Below, in pieces: positions 11,512 to 20,589 of a DNA stretch of 41,892 nt (its first letter is position 1; every line of letters starts with the position of its first letter). The notes below the pieces were generated by a model. It saw only the letters and a list, made by a program, of their open reading frames with translations, was not told the origin of the DNA and ran no database searches. The DNA is taken from positions 673,296 to 715,187 of the forward strand of contig BJOX01000058.1 of NCBI GenBank assembly GCA_009731375.1, in the 5' to 3' direction. Source of the stretch: Paulinella micropora. Taxonomy: Eukaryota; Cercozoa; Imbricatea; Euglyphida. A program made the position numbers and the translations under genes.

Positions 11512-13323
11512 ATGGACGAGGGACCTGTACTGGACTGTTCGCAGCCCCCTTCGCCCGGGCCCGTGGAGTTCTATGTGGACGAAATGGAAAATGACGACGA
11601 GGAAGACGTGGAGTGCGACGAGAAGAAACAGCAGCGCGAGGAGGGCGACAACGGGAGTGGAGGAGGCAAGCCAGTGCTCGTGCTGCACGAGACAGCAGAC
11701 TTGCTCAAGGTGCGAGACCTGCTCCGTGACGAAAGGGTGATGCCCAACTACAGGCGGTACATGCTGGCCCTGTACACCAACGTGAACGAGAAGGGCAAAC
11801 TGGAGGTGGCGTACCGCTTTCCGCGCGGGATACAGGCCCCGCGCAAGTCCAAAAAGTGCCCTGACGCCACTCTGCCGGGCTGCCGCTTGTACGCAGAGCA
11901 CGGGCTGCAGTCCGCGCCAAGGGAACTGAGGAGTCTCACCCTGTCGGGCACGCTCGAGCTGGACATACGAAACTCGGTGCCCTTCTTCTTGCACTGGCTG
12001 GCCTCGGAGCTCAAGTCATCGCCCGTGGCCGATCTGGCGCCGCTGCGGGAGTTCGTGACTGATCGCGAAGGCTTCTTCCGCCGCGTCAAGGATTCACTGC
12101 GCGTCACGGACGACGCGTTTGTCAAGGACGTTATGCTCCTCCTCGTGCATGGTGGAGTGTTGATACGGCTCCCCGACGCCACTACGGACTGCAAAATGGA
12201 TGCGTACCCCATTCTGGCCGAACTACAATGCAGCGTCAAGCTGGCGGTGCAAGGGCTGGTCAAGTACTTTCTCAAGCTGTGGGCCTGGTGCAAGAAGACC
12301 AAGAGCCAGACGGAGAGCCCCGACGGCCGCGTCAAGTTCTACAACCTGCGAGGCAGGTTCGTTCACTTCCTGACGACCCGTTTCGAGAATGAAGTGATAA
12401 TGCGCGTGATCGAGTACTTTGGCAAAGACAACGTGAGCACGCTGGTGCACGACGCTGTGTTTGTACGAGCCTCCGAGATCGACGTGGCGAAGCTAAACCA
12501 GCACATCGCAGACGGCGGCGCGCTCTCTGGTGTGGAAAAGCCTCGCCCCGACAGCAAGACGATCGTGGTGGATGGCGCGCGCATCCCGGTCCCGATGCTG
12601 TCGCCTCCCAGCGACCTCCAGTGGCGAGTCACCCCAGTGAGCGAGAACGCGGGCGACCGCGAAGCAATTTACAAGCGTGACCTGTCTGACGGGGACTTGG
12701 CTAAGATCACTGGTTTCCCGCGCACGATCGCCTTCCTCGCGGAGCAAGACTTGTACATCAAGACGTTCCGCGACGGCCACCAGGAGAGAGTGATGCACAG
12801 GGTCTCTTTCGACCAAGCTCGCTATGTGGTGATCAACGGTTACACGGGGATAGGCAAAACACACGTGGGCTTCGCTGGAATTCGCGAAATGCTATCGCAG
12901 AACCCCGCCGCCAAGATTGTCTGGGTCGTCGGCCGAACGTCGCAGGCCCAGAACTCGGACAAGCGGTTGGAGAAATACCTAGCGGACCACGGGATATCCG
13001 CTGGTGTGCTCATGTACGAAAACGCCAGCAGGAAGGAGATCTACGAGGCGCGCATCATCATGATCCAGTACGAGTCTATCTGGAAGCTACTGTCTGCCTC
13101 AGCACAGGACAAGCGCAGGGCGGAGTTCCAGTTGTACCAGATGGTGGTCGACGAAGCAATGCTTATCTTCAACCAGAGCATTTCTGTCGAGACCAACGGG
13201 GACAACCTGAGACAGAACGACGTCATCTTCAGAGCGCTGTGCGGGATGGCCGACAGAGTGCTTATTTTGGACAAGGACTGCGACAAGTCGCCGCACCTGC
13301 GCGACTGGTTGTTGTGCGACTGA
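11512..13323 (+). CDS. TVpol-type DNA polymerase region plus N-terminal part of UL9-like SF2 helicase
   Basis: A 603-residue open frame starting at the first ATG after the conserved upstream region. After an acidic N-terminus, residues about 145-320 carry features of the reduced family-A polymerases of transposons and viruses (TVpol): 'LELDIRNSVPFFL' with D151 as the motif A aspartate, and 'LVHDAVFV' with H313-D314 as motif C. Residues about 430-600 begin a superfamily 2 helicase like herpesvirus origin-binding protein UL9: Walker A 'GYTGIGKT' (443-450) and Walker B 'VVDEA' (545-549). The frame stops at TGA (13,321-13,323) in mid-helicase, and the next 2 kb continue in the same frame with the missing helicase motifs. 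TVpol assignment rests on few motifs; the helicase is firmer. Role: element DNA replication. Confidence 0.75.
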   Translation: MDEGPVLDCSQPPSPGPVEFYVDEMENDDEEDVECDEKKQQREEGDNGSGGGKPVLVLHETADLLKVRDLLRDERVMPNYRRYMLALYTNVNEKGKLEVAYRFPRGIQAPRKSKKCPDATLPGCRLYAEHGLQSAPRELRSLTLSGTLELDIRNSVPFFLHWLASELKSSPVADLAPLREFVTDREGFFRRVKDSLRVTDDAFVKDVMLLLVHGGVLIRLPDATTDCKMDAYPILAELQCSVKLAVQGLVKYFLKLWAWCKKTKSQTESPDGRVKFYNLRGRFVHFLTTRFENEVIMRVIEYFGKDNVSTLVHDAVFVRASEIDVAKLNQHIADGGALSGVEKPRPDSKTIVVDGARIPVPMLSPPSDLQWRVTPVSENAGDREAIYKRDLSDGDLAKITGFPRTIAFLAEQDLYIKTFRDGHQERVMHRVSFDQARYVVINGYTGIGKTHVGFAGIREMLSQNPAAKIVWVVGRTSQAQNSDKRLEKYLADHGISAGVLMYENASRKEIYEARIIMIQYESIWKLLSASAQDKRRAEFQLYQMVVDEAMLIFNQSISVETNGDNLRQNDVIFRALCGMADRVLILDKDCDKSPHLRDWLLCD

Positions 13324-15390
13324 GGCGGAGTCGCCAGAAGGGAAGGAAAAGTGTCACTGGAGGAGGCACAAAACGACATACTGTTCCACTACTACAAGTA
13401 CGTGCCCCCACACCTGCGGAGAGGCTTGCTGGTGGTGTCTGAATTTGATGACTGGCTGGGGAGAATTACAGATGGCCTGCGCAACGGGCGCAAGATGATG
13501 GTCGCATGCCACACACAGCGAGCGGCGGCGGCCCTGTACGACACGCTACAAAAGATGTTCCCTGATCTCGCGCCCGTGAGGCCGTGCGCGCCCGGCACGA
13601 GAGGCAACGTTCGGACGACTGTCAACAGAGACCCGAAGAAGCGCACCCAGGAGGAGAAGGAGATCTACGAGCGAGAGAATAGGATCAGGGCTACGTGGTC
13701 GGACAATGCCGACATCAGGTTGCTGGACGGCCAGACTTGCAAGAGCACCAGTAAGTTCCTGATGTCGACTATCAATGACTTCTTCAAAGACGACCCAGCC
13801 AAAGAGAAGACGCCCCGCCTACTGATTTACACGAGCAAGATGTGCGTGGCGGTGGATATCCAGACCCTGGTCGACCAAGTCTTCCTGCACTGCGCGTACG
13901 AAAAGGAGATTTCGAAGCTGGGCCCGCCGGCGCGGATCATGGCGCAGATGCTAATGAGAGCGCGCCGGGTCAGGGACTCGACCATCTGCGCGTACTTTGG
14001 CGAAGGCGGGATCCCGGCCCCTCGTTGTTTCGAGAGCAGACAGAAGACGACTCTGCCCTGGGAACACTGCGAGGTTTTCGAGCAGTACGAGGCCAACTAC
14101 TCTGCCAAGGAGGCGCGCATGAGGGCTCTGCACAGAGTCAAAGGCGTGCTTACGCCCTGGTGCGTGATTGACAGTGGCTACGACTGGGTGCGGGTGGAGG
14201 ATCAGGCGGGCGTTTCCAGGATGGTTGAGGTGCCCAGTTCACTGAAGCTGCGGCTGATCGCGTCCTTAGCGGAGCAGCGGCGCTGCAGGGGTCCTGCCAT
14301 GTGGGAGTGGCTCATCCAGGATTTCCAGTTGGTCTTGCCACCTATCATGACGGACGAGGAGCGCAAAAAGAAAGCAGACGACAAAGCGAAACAGAAGAAA
14401 GAAGAGAAGGAGGCAAAGATCCAGCTAGAGCAGGAACTAGAAGAGGGCGGAGAGAAGTTGGTACCGCCACCTCCACTCTGTCTCATGGGGGTAGTGATCA
14501 GGGACGTAGTGAAGTGGGGGTTGCTGACGGTAGAGAGCGCTCGTACACGCGCGGACTTTCTGTTCAGGTCTCGTGGACCCAACGACCATGAAAAAATCGA
14601 GTATGCCATGATGAGCACCTTTGCCCGCTACCCTGGCGTCCACACAGTGCTGAAGAAAGCGGCAGCAGAGTACAGGAAAAAGCGCGCCGAGCTGCAAGGA
14701 GCGCCTGTCCACGATCCCGCCAAGCTACAAAACGATCTTGCCTGGCTACGGCACAAGTGGGTAAAAGGGGTTAAGTCCTTCTACCAGCAGTGCAAGGACA
14801 AAGTGGATATTTTGGATCAGCTGGCCCTCGTGAAAGGCGACGTGAGACTGGCCGAGCAACTGGACAGGGCCGACAGACAGATCGCCGCGCTGTGCAAGAG
14901 CCACGTCGGTTTGTACAAGGCGGTGAGCGGGCTCGCGGAAGTATTCGAGGTGAATTCGGTCCAAGACCTGTTCAAGGACAGTAAGACGGTGTATAGCAAC
15001 GAGCTGCTTGAATCGGAGCTAGTGCGCAAGCTCGCGGGAGACGCGGTCCTCGCCGGGCCCAAGATCCCCTTCAAGAAAAGGGAGTTTGCCACAAACAAGG
15101 CAGCCCTCAAGTACCTACTGGGCTGCGTCGGCTACGAGAATGTTTCCACCGGGAAAAGCAAAAGGTCACAGAAAGACGGTGATAGGGAGAGCCACCGCAC
15201 GTTTACTATACAGCCAATCGCCTCGGTGCACGACGTGCAGCGATATCATGATGAGTTCTACCAGGAGGATGCAAACAAGGTGCTCATGAAGAGCACGAAA
15301 CGCAAGAACAAGTCCCAGGAGAACCAGAACGTGAGCAGCAAGAGACAGAGGCTCGAAGGTGAACACGTGACCGCTGACGCGAACGTGTGA
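13324..15390 (+). CDS. C-terminal part of the polymerase-helicase (after in-frame TGA)
   Basis: It continues in the same frame as 11,512-13,323. There is no ATG near its beginning (first in-frame Met is about 55 codons in), so it is best read as the second half of one protein of about 1,290 codons. It supplies the second RecA-like lobe of the SF2 helicase: 'RKMMVACHTQRAAAALYDTL' (motif IV-like), 'PRLLIYTSKMCVAVDIQ' (motif V-like) and 'AQMLMRARRVRDSTICAYF' (motif VI-like arginines). A charged helical segment rich in Lys and Glu follows (encoded near 14,350-14,450), and the tail has basic clusters that could be nuclear localisation signals. The TGA may be a real nonsense mutation, a sequencing error or a readthrough site. 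Confidence 0.75.
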   Translation, partial: GGVARREGKVSLEEAQNDILFHYYKYVPPHLRRGLLVVSEFDDWLGRITDGLRNGRKMMVACHTQRAAAALYDTLQKMFPDLAPVRPCAPGTRGNVRTTVNRDPKKRTQEEKEIYERENRIRATWSDNADIRLLDGQTCKSTSKFLMSTINDFFKDDPAKEKTPRLLIYTSKMCVAVDIQTLVDQVFLHCAYEKEISKLGPPARIMAQMLMRARRVRDSTICAYFGEGGIPAPRCFESRQKTTLPWEHCEVFEQYEANYSAKEARMRALHRVKGVLTPWCVIDSGYDWVRVEDQAGVSRMVEVPSSLKLRLIASLAEQRRCRGPAMWEWLIQDFQLVLPPIMTDEERKKKADDKAKQKKEEKEAKIQLEQELEEGGEKLVPPPPLCLMGVVIRDVVKWGLLTVESARTRADFLFRSRGPNDHEKIEYAMMSTFARYPGVHTVLKKAAAEYRKKRAELQGAPVHDPAKLQNDLAWLRHKWVKGVKSFYQQCKDKVDILDQLALVKGDVRLAEQLDRADRQIAALCKSHVGLYKAVSGLAEVFEVNSVQDLFKDSKTVYSNELLESELVRKLAGDAVLAGPKIPFKKREFATNKAALKYLLGCVGYENVSTGKSKRSQKDGDRESHRTFTIQPIASVHDVQRYHDEFYQEDANKVLMKSTKRKNKSQENQNVSSKRQRLEGEHVTADANV

Positions 15391-15523
15391 AAAAGACACT
15401 TTATTAAAAAAAACCGGAAAATCTTATTAACAAAAAAATGCGTGCCTAGAAAACATAGGACAGAAGAGGGATTTGAACTGTGACAATTAAATCTTGTCTA
15501 TCTTGTTTTTATCCAATTGAGCC
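15391..15523. other. Intergenic spacer with weak tRNA-like sequence
   Basis: AT-rich. On the minus strand, TGGCTCAATTGGATA (D-arm-like) and AGTTCAAATCCC (T-loop-like) are spaced roughly as in a tRNA, but the acceptor and T stems do not pair. No functional tRNA is claimed. Confidence 0.3.
15490..15497 (+). promoter_or_regulatory. Candidate promoter motif AATCTTGT
   Basis: Starts 34 bp before the ATG at 15,524. It is one of six AATCTT(G/C)T sites found 28-47 bp upstream of element genes. Confidence 0.5.
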
Positions 15524-15865
15524 ATGCAACCAGACACACAGACTTCTACTAGAGATAACTCTCTATTATTCGCGGCCGGCTGCCTACCCGCCCGGTTCTT
15601 ACTGGCCAAAGTGGCACTGGACTCGGCCGGCCCGACCAAAGATAAATTGAGGCTACTTTCGCTCGTGCCGGCAGCCGTCTGGTTATCAGGCGTGATGGAC
15701 AAACAAGAAGAAGGCTTCCTGGGTGGCAAAGTGTGGTGGGACAAGAACCGGGTGATTCATGGGATTCTCTATCTGATTTTCGCAGCTACTGGGAAAGGAG
15801 AACTACTATTAACAGATGCAGTGCTGGCTACCTACTTTGGCTTCCAGCATTTTAGCAGAGAATGA
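15524..15865 (+). CDS. Conserved viral membrane protein
   Basis: 113 residues with about three hydrophobic segments ('FAAGCLPARFLLAKVAL', 'LRLLSLVPAAVWLSGV' and 'VIHGILYLIFAA'). The pattern of a Pro-Ala-Arg in the first helix, 'GGKVWWDKNRVIHGILYL', and a final Tyr-Phe-Gly-Phe-Gln-His helix matches, from memory, a small membrane-protein family widespread in phycodnaviruses, mimiviruses and relatives, of unknown function. It may be a virion or host-membrane protein. It lies just before the RNR large-subunit gene, separated by 39 bp, and has the AATCTTGT motif upstream. Family assignment is by pattern recognition only. Confidence 0.65.
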   Translation: MQPDTQTSTRDNSLLFAAGCLPARFLLAKVALDSAGPTKDKLRLLSLVPAAVWLSGVMDKQEEGFLGGKVWWDKNRVIHGILYLIFAATGKGELLLTDAVLATYFGFQHFSRE

Positions 15866-15904
15866 TTTTTTTTCTCTTGTGTCATTATTGCAAGCACGCG
15901 CGAA

Positions 15905-18166
15905 ATGCAAGTCCGAAAAAGAGATGGCTCGTTGGAGCCGATTTTTTTTGACAAAGTGCTGCATCGCATCTCACTTCTCGCAACTGATCTGTCAGGCGCG
16001 AGCGCGGTCGAGGTGGCCCGACAAACAATCGCGGGCATACGAGAAGGAATCTCGACCTCCGAATTGGATGGACTCGCCGCCTCGAGCTGTGCGGCGCTGG
16101 CCTCGTACCACCCTGACTATGCACTGCTCGGTGGCAGAATCGCTGCTAGTGACCTCCAAAAAAGTTGTCCGGCCACGTTCCGGGACGCGATGGACCGTCT
16201 GCGCCTATCGCTGGTGCCCAGCTTTTCGGTGTTTGTCGACAAGCACCAGGCTGCTTTAAATGAGACAGTTATGCCCGAAAGAGACCTCAATTTCGACTAC
16301 TTCGGAATCAGCACGCTCAAGCAAGGCTACCTTCTTAGAGACGCCGACGACAAGATTTGCGAGACGCCGCAATACTTGTACATGCGACTCGCGGTGGCGC
16401 TTCATCACGGCCCGGAAGAAAGCGAAGACACTGTCTTGTGCAAGATACGCGAGACCTACAATCTCTTGAGTGCCGGCCTTAAAGCCATGCTTCGCCAACG
16501 ATGTTCAACGCCTGCCTGCGCCGGAACCAGCAGCTGGCTTCGTGTTTCCTGTTGCCGGTTCGAGATGATAGCCTCGATGCGATCTTCACGACAGTGAAAG
16601 ACTGTGCAATTATTTCAAAACACGCAGGAGGTATTGGGTTGTACATCGGCAACGTGCGAGCGGCAGGATCGAAGATCTACGGGACGGGGGGCAAAAGCGA
16701 CGGGATTCTGCCACTCGCGCGTATTTTGAACGAGACGAGTCGTTACGCCAATCAGTCAGGACGCAGGAAAGGGGCGTTTGCTGTGTACATGGCCCCTTGG
16801 CACAAGGACATCTACGACTTCCTTGCCTTGCGTCAGAATACAGGTGCAGCGGAAACGAGAGCACGGGATCTGTTTACGGCGCTGATGATACCAGATCTCT
16901 TCATGCAGCGAGTGCGCGATGACGGCGACTTCACGTTGTTTTGTCCGACCGAGGTACCGGGGCTAGATGAGTGCTGGGGCAAGTTCTGGGAGTCTCGGTA
17001 CATCCACGCCGAGAAAACACAACAGGGCCAAAAAGTGAAAGCCCGGCACATGGTCTGCCATCCTCAAATCACAGATTGAGACAGGCACGCCGTACATCAT
17101 TTACCGAGACCACGCCAACGCGAAAAGTAATCAACAGCATACTGGAGTTATTCAGAATTCAAATTTATGCGCGGAGATCATGGAAGTGAGCTCGCCCGAA
17201 GAGACAGCCGTCTGTAACCTCGCTTCTCTGTGTCTTCCCCGTTTTGTCACAGATGACAAGAAAATCGACATCAGCCTCCTCCACTCTGTCACGCGCAGTG
17301 CGGTAAGGGCCTTAGACCGCATCATCGACTTGACGACCTACCCCGTCCCCGAGGCTAAAATGTCAAACTTGGAGCACAGGCCAGTTGGATTGGGCATCTG
17401 CGGCCTGGCAGACCTGTTCATGATCTTGGGACTTGGTTTTGAGAGCCCCGAAGCCGCCGCTCTGAATGACCGTGTAATGCGCGAGATCTACTTTGCTGCG
17501 ATCACTGCCAGCGTAGATCTCGCGAAAGAAAGGGGACAATACCCGGAGTTCGAGGGCAGCCCCGCCTCGCAGGGCAAGCTGCAGCCGGACCTCTGGGGCG
17601 TGGAGCTGAAGTCAGAGCGATGGAGTAGGCTGAAGGCAGACATGAAGACACATGGTCTCAGAAACTCGTTGGTGGTCGCGCTTATGCCAACGGCGTCCAC
17701 GAGTCAGATACTCGGAGTGAACGAGAGTTTTGAACCGGTCTATAGCAATTTAATGGTCAGGCGGACACTGGCCGGGGAACATGCTATACTCAACCGGTAC
17801 TTGGTCAGGGCGCTTGAACAAAGAGGCCTCTGGACCCCAGCGGTCAGAGCGCAGCTCCTGGCAAACGACGGCTCTGTCCAGAACATCGCGACCATACCAG
17901 AGGACGTAAAGCAAGTCTTCAAGACGGTCTTTGAAGTACCGATGAAGACGCAGCTGCAGCTATCCGCCGGGCGCGGGCCTTACGTGTGCCAGTCCCAGAG
18001 CCTCAATGTGTTTTTCGAAAACGTGACCGAACGCAAACTGTCTAGTAGTCATTTTTATGCCTGGGAACTAGGCCTGAAGACCGGTTGTTACTACCTTCGA
18101 ACCAAGGCAGCCACTAGTGCCAAGCAGTCGTGTACCGGTGATGTGTGTATCATGTGTACAGTTTAA
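15905..18166 (+). pseudogene. Ribonucleotide reductase large subunit, two frameshifts
   Basis: Class I RNR large subunit, which reduces ribonucleoside diphosphates with the small subunit encoded at 32,605. The N-terminus has an ATP cone (VRKRDGSLEPIFFDK). The first redox Cys lies in 'LASCFLLP', the active-site Asn-x-Cys-x-Glu in 'NLCAEIMEV', the phosphate-binding loop in 'MPTASTSQILGVNESFEP', and the C-terminal redox pair in the closing 'CIMCTV'. The frame shifts twice: near 16,478-16,500 (a net 2-base excess within short homopolymers) and near 17,049 (one extra base). The pieces are 15,905-16,500, 16,501-about 17,049 and about 17,050-18,166. Both breaks fall in conserved sequence, so they are mutations or consensus errors rather than introns. 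It ends one base before the convergent SSB gene. Confidence 0.93.
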
Positions 18167-18904
18167 TTAAACCAAATCTACAGACAAGTCCATAGCACTG
18201 GCGCCGCCCTCGCCGCTTTCGTCGCCGGACAGGGACACGCCAAAAGCTTGCTTTTCTGAGAGGTCTTGGTCCGGGTACCCCAGGCCGGCTTCTTGCTTTC
18301 TGATCTGCAGAACGCGCCAAGAAAGTGTAACTTTTTCGCCCTTGCTGCAGAGCGCCGTAGCTTGCACCACCGCTCGCACCACGTCGCCCTTTTGCAAGGT
18401 GGAGACATCTCCGCCTCCGAGGAACCGAGCTCCCGTGACGGTGACGGTCAGGCGCGGCGCCCAGGCGCGGTCGGACTTTTGCGAAGTGCGCAGGCGCGTA
18501 CAGGGCTGGTAGCAGCACTTGACCTGCTCGTCGCTCTTTGCCATCGGGCCCGCCCTCTTCATCGTAGGAACAATTTTGTCGCGCTGTTCCACCACGAGGT
18601 CGGCAACCTTTTCGTCGATTGAACGCAGCACCTTGAACGCCTGCAGCACTTCGCCATACTGTTGCGCGTGCTTGAAGTCGAGGTCAATGGTGGTCTTGGC
18701 TGACTTATTGCCTTGGTCGTACGTCGAGGGGTCCCAACTCAACTGCATGGCGGGCAGAACCAACGTCAAGCTCTTTTCGCCGTAGCACAAATTTGAAAAT
18801 ATGCTCCCATACGCAGTTCTGGGCACGTCCGACAGGCGGAGCTTTTTCGGGTCGGCGGCCGGGTCAAAGGCCCTGACCTGGTTGTTGTCTAAGACGAGGG
18901 ACAT
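18167..18904 (-). CDS. Single-stranded DNA-binding protein, large-DNA-virus type
   Basis: 245 residues from the Met at 18,904. A longer frame from 18,997 would add only an Arg-Glu repeat encoded by a (TC)n microsatellite, so the inner start is preferred. The layout resembles the SSB family of algal and other large DNA viruses: an N-terminal beta region with 'SLTLVLPAMQLSWDPSTYDQ', a central helix with 'SIDEKVADLVVEQRDKIV', a Cys pair in 'KCCYQPC', and a late 'LQKGDVVRAVVQATAL..GEKVTLSWRVLQIRKQ'. The C-terminus is acidic and ends 'MDLSVDLV', like SSB tails that recruit partners. It is convergent with RNR1 and divergent from the PCNA-like gene, within a replication cluster. Similarity is from pattern memory. 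Confidence 0.6.
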   Translation of the reverse strand: MSLVLDNNQVRAFDPAADPKKLRLSDVPRTAYGSIFSNLCYGEKSLTLVLPAMQLSWDPSTYDQGNKSAKTTIDLDFKHAQQYGEVLQAFKVLRSIDEKVADLVVEQRDKIVPTMKRAGPMAKSDEQVKCCYQPCTRLRTSQKSDRAWAPRLTVTVTGARFLGGGDVSTLQKGDVVRAVVQATALCSKGEKVTLSWRVLQIRKQEAGLGYPDQDLSEKQAFGVSLSGDESGEGGASAMDLSVDLV

Positions 18905-18921
18905 TGGTTGAATTCTGGCCT

Positions 18922-18961
<40 letters not shown>

Positions 18962-19068
18962 AAAAGGGATATACACGCGACTTCTTTTAAATCTCAAACT
19001 TTAAATGGCGACCGTTTGAAACCCGAAAAAAGGAAACGGAAATAAACGCGACGATTACTCAGCCAAAA
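18905..19068. promoter_or_regulatory. Divergent promoter region with (TC)n tract
   Basis: A 164-bp spacer between the SSB and PCNA-like starts. It holds a (TC)n microsatellite at about 18,925-18,959, in the SSB leader, followed by AT-rich sequence. It must carry both promoters, but no specific motif is identified. Confidence 0.5.
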
Positions 19069-20046
19069 ATGAGCTACCGCTTTCTGTGGAGGTCGCATTC
19101 TAGCGGCACAGCTTTCCGTCGGGCGCTGGACTCACTGAGCCCGCTTCTGCTGGAGGCTCGTGTCGAAGCGACCGTCGACAAGATCGTCTTGTGCAGTGCG
19201 GCCGATGGACTGGTTGCTCAGTTTGTGGTACCCTTTTTGGGCGCCGCTAACGGCGACTATGTCTCGCTCAGTGGCAACTCGTCCAAGTGCGTGTTTTCGC
19301 TCGTCCAAGAAATCCAGTGCTGGCTGAGCACGTTTCGCGAGGGCATGACACTCGAGCTGTCCGTCGCGCTCGACAACAGGCTCTGTGTGAAATTTTACAA
19401 TGAAGCCAAATCGTTCGAGCACTACAGCGACCTGACATCGCTGCTCGTGTCCCAAGAAGCGGCTTTTCTACCTTCGGCCGAGTGGACTGATGTCAACCGT
19501 CTAGTTGAAGTTAGCGGCCCTGCCCTTAATGCCGTGGTGCGCCATCATTCCAAGAGCAATTCGCACTGCCGTCTGTTCGTGGAAGGGGACAGGCTCTGTA
19601 CCGAGTCCTCGCTGAGGGCAGCGGACGCGAGTCGGCTGGCACGCACCAGCCTTGGCGGCATCGCTCTGCTGGCAGAGGACAAGGAGTCGCTCTTGCGCTC
19701 GGACCTGTCGAAGACACCTACCGAGGCCGGCGACTGTGTCTACTCACTTGAAACGCTGAAGAAGGTACTTAAAAGTTGTGCGTTTCAGGAGAAAAAGACT
19801 GGTCGAGTCTTGGTCGGCGCTGCGCCGAATGTGCTGCACCTCGTCTTCAAACGGGAAGGCGGTCCATGGCTCAAGTATGCTATTCTGGCAGACTCCGAGG
19901 GACCGCCGCCTCCCTTGCCTACGCTGGCGCCCCTCGCCCTGACCACCGACGGCGCCGCCGAGGAGGAAGAACAGCGCAGGGTGGTCATCAAGCGCAAGAA
20001 GAAGAACACGAAGCGGAAGAGAGACGAATGCCAGGCAGGCGCTTAA
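19069..20046 (+). CDS. PCNA-like sliding clamp
   Basis: 325 residues. The N-terminus 'FRRALDSLSPLLLEARVEATVDKIVLCSAADGL' follows the PCNA pattern of an amphipathic helix, a strand, and 'I.L.A.D'. The region about residues 220-275 ('YSLETLKKVLKSCAFQ', then 'VLHLVFKREGGPWLKYAIL') matches the final helix and strands of a clamp domain. The last 45 residues are an acidic then strongly basic tail (KRKKKNTKRKR), a likely nuclear signal. Cellular PCNA is about 260 residues, so this is longer mainly through the tail. It would tether the element polymerase to DNA. Its 3' end overlaps the convergent VLTF2-like gene by 59 bp, and an AATAAA lies at 20,084. Confidence 0.7.
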   Translation: MSYRFLWRSHSSGTAFRRALDSLSPLLLEARVEATVDKIVLCSAADGLVAQFVVPFLGAANGDYVSLSGNSSKCVFSLVQEIQCWLSTFREGMTLELSVALDNRLCVKFYNEAKSFEHYSDLTSLLVSQEAAFLPSAEWTDVNRLVEVSGPALNAVVRHHSKSNSHCRLFVEGDRLCTESSLRAADASRLARTSLGGIALLAEDKESLLRSDLSKTPTEAGDCVYSLETLKKVLKSCAFQEKKTGRVLVGAAPNVLHLVFKREGGPWLKYAILADSEGPPPPLPTLAPLALTTDGAAEEEEQRRVVIKRKKKNTKRKRDECQAGA

Positions 20047-20461
20047 GGCGTCTCAGCATGTACTTTTTACCAGCGAGCTTACTAATAAACGTCTTTTGCG
20101 TTTCCTTTCTGTGCACCGGCACGTACCAATTGACTACCCGGCCCACGGCCCTGAAAGCCGAGATGTCCAGAGGTCCTCCGTAATCCACAAGCTCATGGCG
20201 CGGCGGCGCCGGTTGAACTAGCTGCTTGTGCAGATTGACTCTTAGAAACGAGTGCAAGAGGTCCATTGATCGTGAACGGATCGTCTCGGCAATCCCATAT
20301 TCCGCGAAGGCCGCTGCACAACCGATACTACAAAAATGACCCCAGACGAACAGCTCTTCGTCTGCGTGGGCTATCGGCAAGCCATACCACTTGCCGTCAT
20401 CCCGCGCGCAGCCGTAGGAACAGTGCAGACACTTGCCCTTGTAAACTTCGGTGCCCTCCAT
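19988..20461 (-). CDS. VLTF2-like zinc-finger late transcription factor
   Basis: 157 residues. The N-terminal half is a FCS/MYM-type zinc finger: 'KCLHCSYGC', 'WYGLPI', then 'FVWGHFCSIGCAAAFAEY', the arrangement seen in the poxvirus A1 / NCLDV VLTF2 family. Residues about 75-115 carry 'LVQPAPPRHELVDYGGPLDISAFRA', a pattern also recalled from that family. It is divergent from the VLTF3-like gene at 20,590, so the two late-factor genes share a 128-bp intergenic region. The 3' end overlaps the PCNA-like gene. Function in late viral transcription is inferred from family. Confidence 0.72.
   Translation of the reverse strand: MEGTEVYKGKCLHCSYGCARDDGKWYGLPIAHADEELFVWGHFCSIGCAAAFAEYGIAETIRSRSMDLLHSFLRVNLHKQLVQPAPPRHELVDYGGPLDISAFRAVGRVVNWYVPVHRKETQKTFISKLAGKKYMLRRLKRLPGIRLSSASCSSSCA
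20084..20089 (+). terminator. Polyadenylation signal AATAAA
   Basis: Lies 38 bp after the stop of the PCNA-like gene, inside the antisense VLTF2-like coding region. Confidence 0.5.
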
Positions 20462-20589
20462 CTTTTTTGTGTGTGTGTCACTGGCAACTCCTCCTTTTTC
20501 CCTTTGTGTTTCAAATCTTGAATCTTAAACGCTCGCGGTTCAAAGATCTGTTGCATTTCTTTCTCGCTAGCCGGCCGTCATTTTTGTAC

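Noticed and set aside
13308-13337. A short intron removing the TGA in the polymerase-helicase gene
   Set aside because: The only nearby GT-AG choices give 27-30-base introns, far shorter than the 50- and 65-bp introns seen, and one of them recreates a stop codon.
18905-18997. N-terminal Arg-Glu repeat extension of the SSB gene
   Set aside because: It is encoded by a (TC)n microsatellite, and the family-like sequence starts at the Met at 18,904.
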